A stretch of 6,843 nt of DNA, taken from positions 1 through 6,843 of the forward strand of contig CAMZMA010000295.1 of assembly GCA_947311815.1 (NCBI GenBank). The letters run 5' to 3'. This document shows positions 6,491-6,843 of the stretch, one piece after another (position 1 is the first letter of the stretch; each line of letters starts with the position of its first letter). The position numbers and the translations under genes are program-made. The notes below the pieces were generated by a model, which made no database searches, was not told where the DNA came from, and was given only the letters and a program-made list of their open reading frames with translations. The DNA is from an uncultured Flavobacteriaceae bacterium. GTDB taxonomy: Bacteria > Bacteroidota > Bacteroidia > Flavobacteriales > Flavobacteriaceae.

Positions 6491-6516
6491 CAAAAGTACA
6501 AAAAAAATGCCTACAA
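6491..6516 (-). promoter_or_regulatory. Likely Bacteroidota-type promoter for the HYC_CC_PP gene
   Basis: On the minus strand TACTTTTG (6498-6491) matches the Bacteroidota -7 consensus TAnnTTTG exactly. A TTG at 6516-6514 is a possible -33 element, but the 15-bp spacer is shorter than the usual ~19-20. The -7 element ends only 7 bases before the ATG, so transcripts would start nearly at the start codon and have little or no leader. Confidence 0.5.
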
Positions 6517-6582
6517 ATTTTACTTTAACAAAAATTTGGCTTTCTGGAAATTTTTTTCGTCAAAAAATTATGACAAATTTTC

Positions 6583-6613
6583 TTGTATAAGAGTTATTTG
6601 CATTTTATATTTG
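6583..6613 (+). promoter_or_regulatory. Promoter of the tRNA-Arg gene
   Basis: TTG (6583-6585), a 20-bp spacer and TATATTTG (6606-6613) match the Bacteroidota sigma-70-type pattern (TTG, about 19 bp, TAnnTTTG). The -7 element ends 24 bp before the first base of the tRNA, which allows a short 5' leader removed by RNase P. Confidence 0.7.
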
Positions 6614-6637
6614 CACCGCTTTAAATATGAAGTAAAC

Positions 6638-6711
6638 GGGCTCTTAGCTCAGCTGGATAGAGCACCTCCCTTCTAAGGAGGCGGTCGAAGGTTCGAATCC
6701 TTCAGGGCTCA
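6638..6711 (+). tRNA. tRNA-Arg (anticodon UCU, reads AGA)
   Basis: A full cloverleaf folds over 74 bases. The acceptor stem GGGCTCT pairs with AGGGCTC with two G-U pairs, followed by discriminator A at 6711. The D-arm is GCTC/GAGC around AGCTGGATA. The anticodon stem CCTCC/GGAGG (6665-6669 with 6677-6681) holds the loop CTTCTAA, with anticodon TCT at 6672-6674. The T-arm is GAAGG-TTCGAAT-CCTTC. CCA is not encoded (the next bases are CATA) and must be added after transcription. AGA is typically a major arginine codon in AT-rich Flavobacteriia, so this is likely an important tRNA. Confidence 0.97.
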
Positions 6712-6715
6712 CATA

Positions 6716-6744
6716 AACACTTACTGTAATGGTAGGTGTTTTTT
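6716..6744 (+). terminator. Intrinsic terminator of the tRNA-Arg gene
   Basis: AACACTTAC (6716-6724) pairs with GTAGGTGTT (6732-6740) through nine base pairs, including one T-G wobble, around a 7-base loop. A run of T (6739-6744) follows directly. It begins four bases after the tRNA, as expected for a single-gene tRNA transcript. Confidence 0.85.
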
Positions 6745-6777
6745 GGTTTTATAGGTTTTGTAAAGGCTAATTTAGTA

Positions 6778-6843
6778 TTATTTTGGGTCAAGCGCAAAAC
6801 TTGTGGGATTTTTGTCTTTAGGCGAATAATTTTTGTAACCTAA
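6778..6843 (-). CDS. Possible C-terminal tail of a gene cut by the right edge
   Basis: Reading in from the right edge on the minus strand, a frame of 21 codons (LGYKNYSPKDK, then NPTSFALDPK) ends at TAA 6778-6780. The composition looks protein-like and the stop falls a sensible distance from the tRNA terminator. However, 21 codons without a stop is weak evidence, and I recognise no family. The gap 6745-6777 before it shows nothing else. Confidence 0.3.
   Translation of the reverse strand, partial: LGYKNYSPKDKNPTSFALDPK

Noticed and set aside
6484..6501. Six-residue N-terminal extension of the HYC_CC_PP protein from an upstream start
   Set aside because: The upstream start is TTG, not ATG, it overlaps the promoter-like TACTTTTG, and it would put MYFCII before an otherwise normal signal peptide.
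6541..6580. AT-rich inverted repeats (AAAAATTT/AAATTTTT and GTCA-N8-TGAC) between the divergent promoters
   Set aside because: Such short AT dyads are expected by chance at this composition; no spacing or symmetry marks a specific operator.
6317..6676. Plus-strand open frame of 119 codons
   Set aside because: Runs antisense through the HYC_CC_PP gene, across the promoter region and into the tRNA gene, where its last residues are simply the translated tRNA.
6638..6843. Integration (att) site at the tRNA 3' end
   Set aside because: No second copy of the tRNA 3' end and no recognisable integrase are visible in the window.

Overview
The window looks like a piece of a Bacteroidota chromosome, most likely a marine-type Flavobacteriaceae. 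The DNA is very AT-rich, translation starts lack clear Shine-Dalgarno sequences, promoter-like sites fit the Bacteroidota TTG / TAnnTTTG pattern, the tRNA gene does not encode its CCA end, and the proteins resemble flavobacterial families. This assignment rests on reading alone, not on a database search.

Almost everything lies on the minus strand and is best read from right to left. A small secreted HYC_CC_PP-type protein (6070-6483) comes first, followed after 158 bp by a large CusA-type heavy-metal RND pump (2212-5910). Next is a 46-residue remnant of a four-helix-bundle (23S-intervening-sequence) protein (2037-2177), whose stop codon overlaps the start of a TolC/CusC-like outer membrane channel (715-2040). 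Eight bases later comes a PepSY-associated membrane protein (1-706), which runs off the left edge. The pump and channel are two parts of a tripartite Cu(I)/Ag(I)-type exporter. The periplasmic adaptor (CusB-like) is not in the window and could lie just beyond the left edge. All three methionines of the CusA metal-binding triad are present, which favours copper or silver over zinc, cobalt or nickel.

On the plus strand at the right is a complete tRNA-Arg(UCU) gene (6638-6711) with its own promoter and a good intrinsic terminator. It is transcribed divergently from the HYC_CC_PP gene. The last 66 bases hold only a short open minus-strand frame that may be the tail of another gene.

The most unusual part is the pump-channel junction, roughly 1880-2214. 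It has a heptamer array beginning on the pump's stop codon, an internally deleted four-helix-bundle gene, and a second heptamer array of opposite orientation. The second array now encodes the hydrophobic core of the channel's signal peptide. I read this as the decayed remains of a repeat-flanked four-helix-bundle element that inserted into an efflux operon and became part of the next gene.
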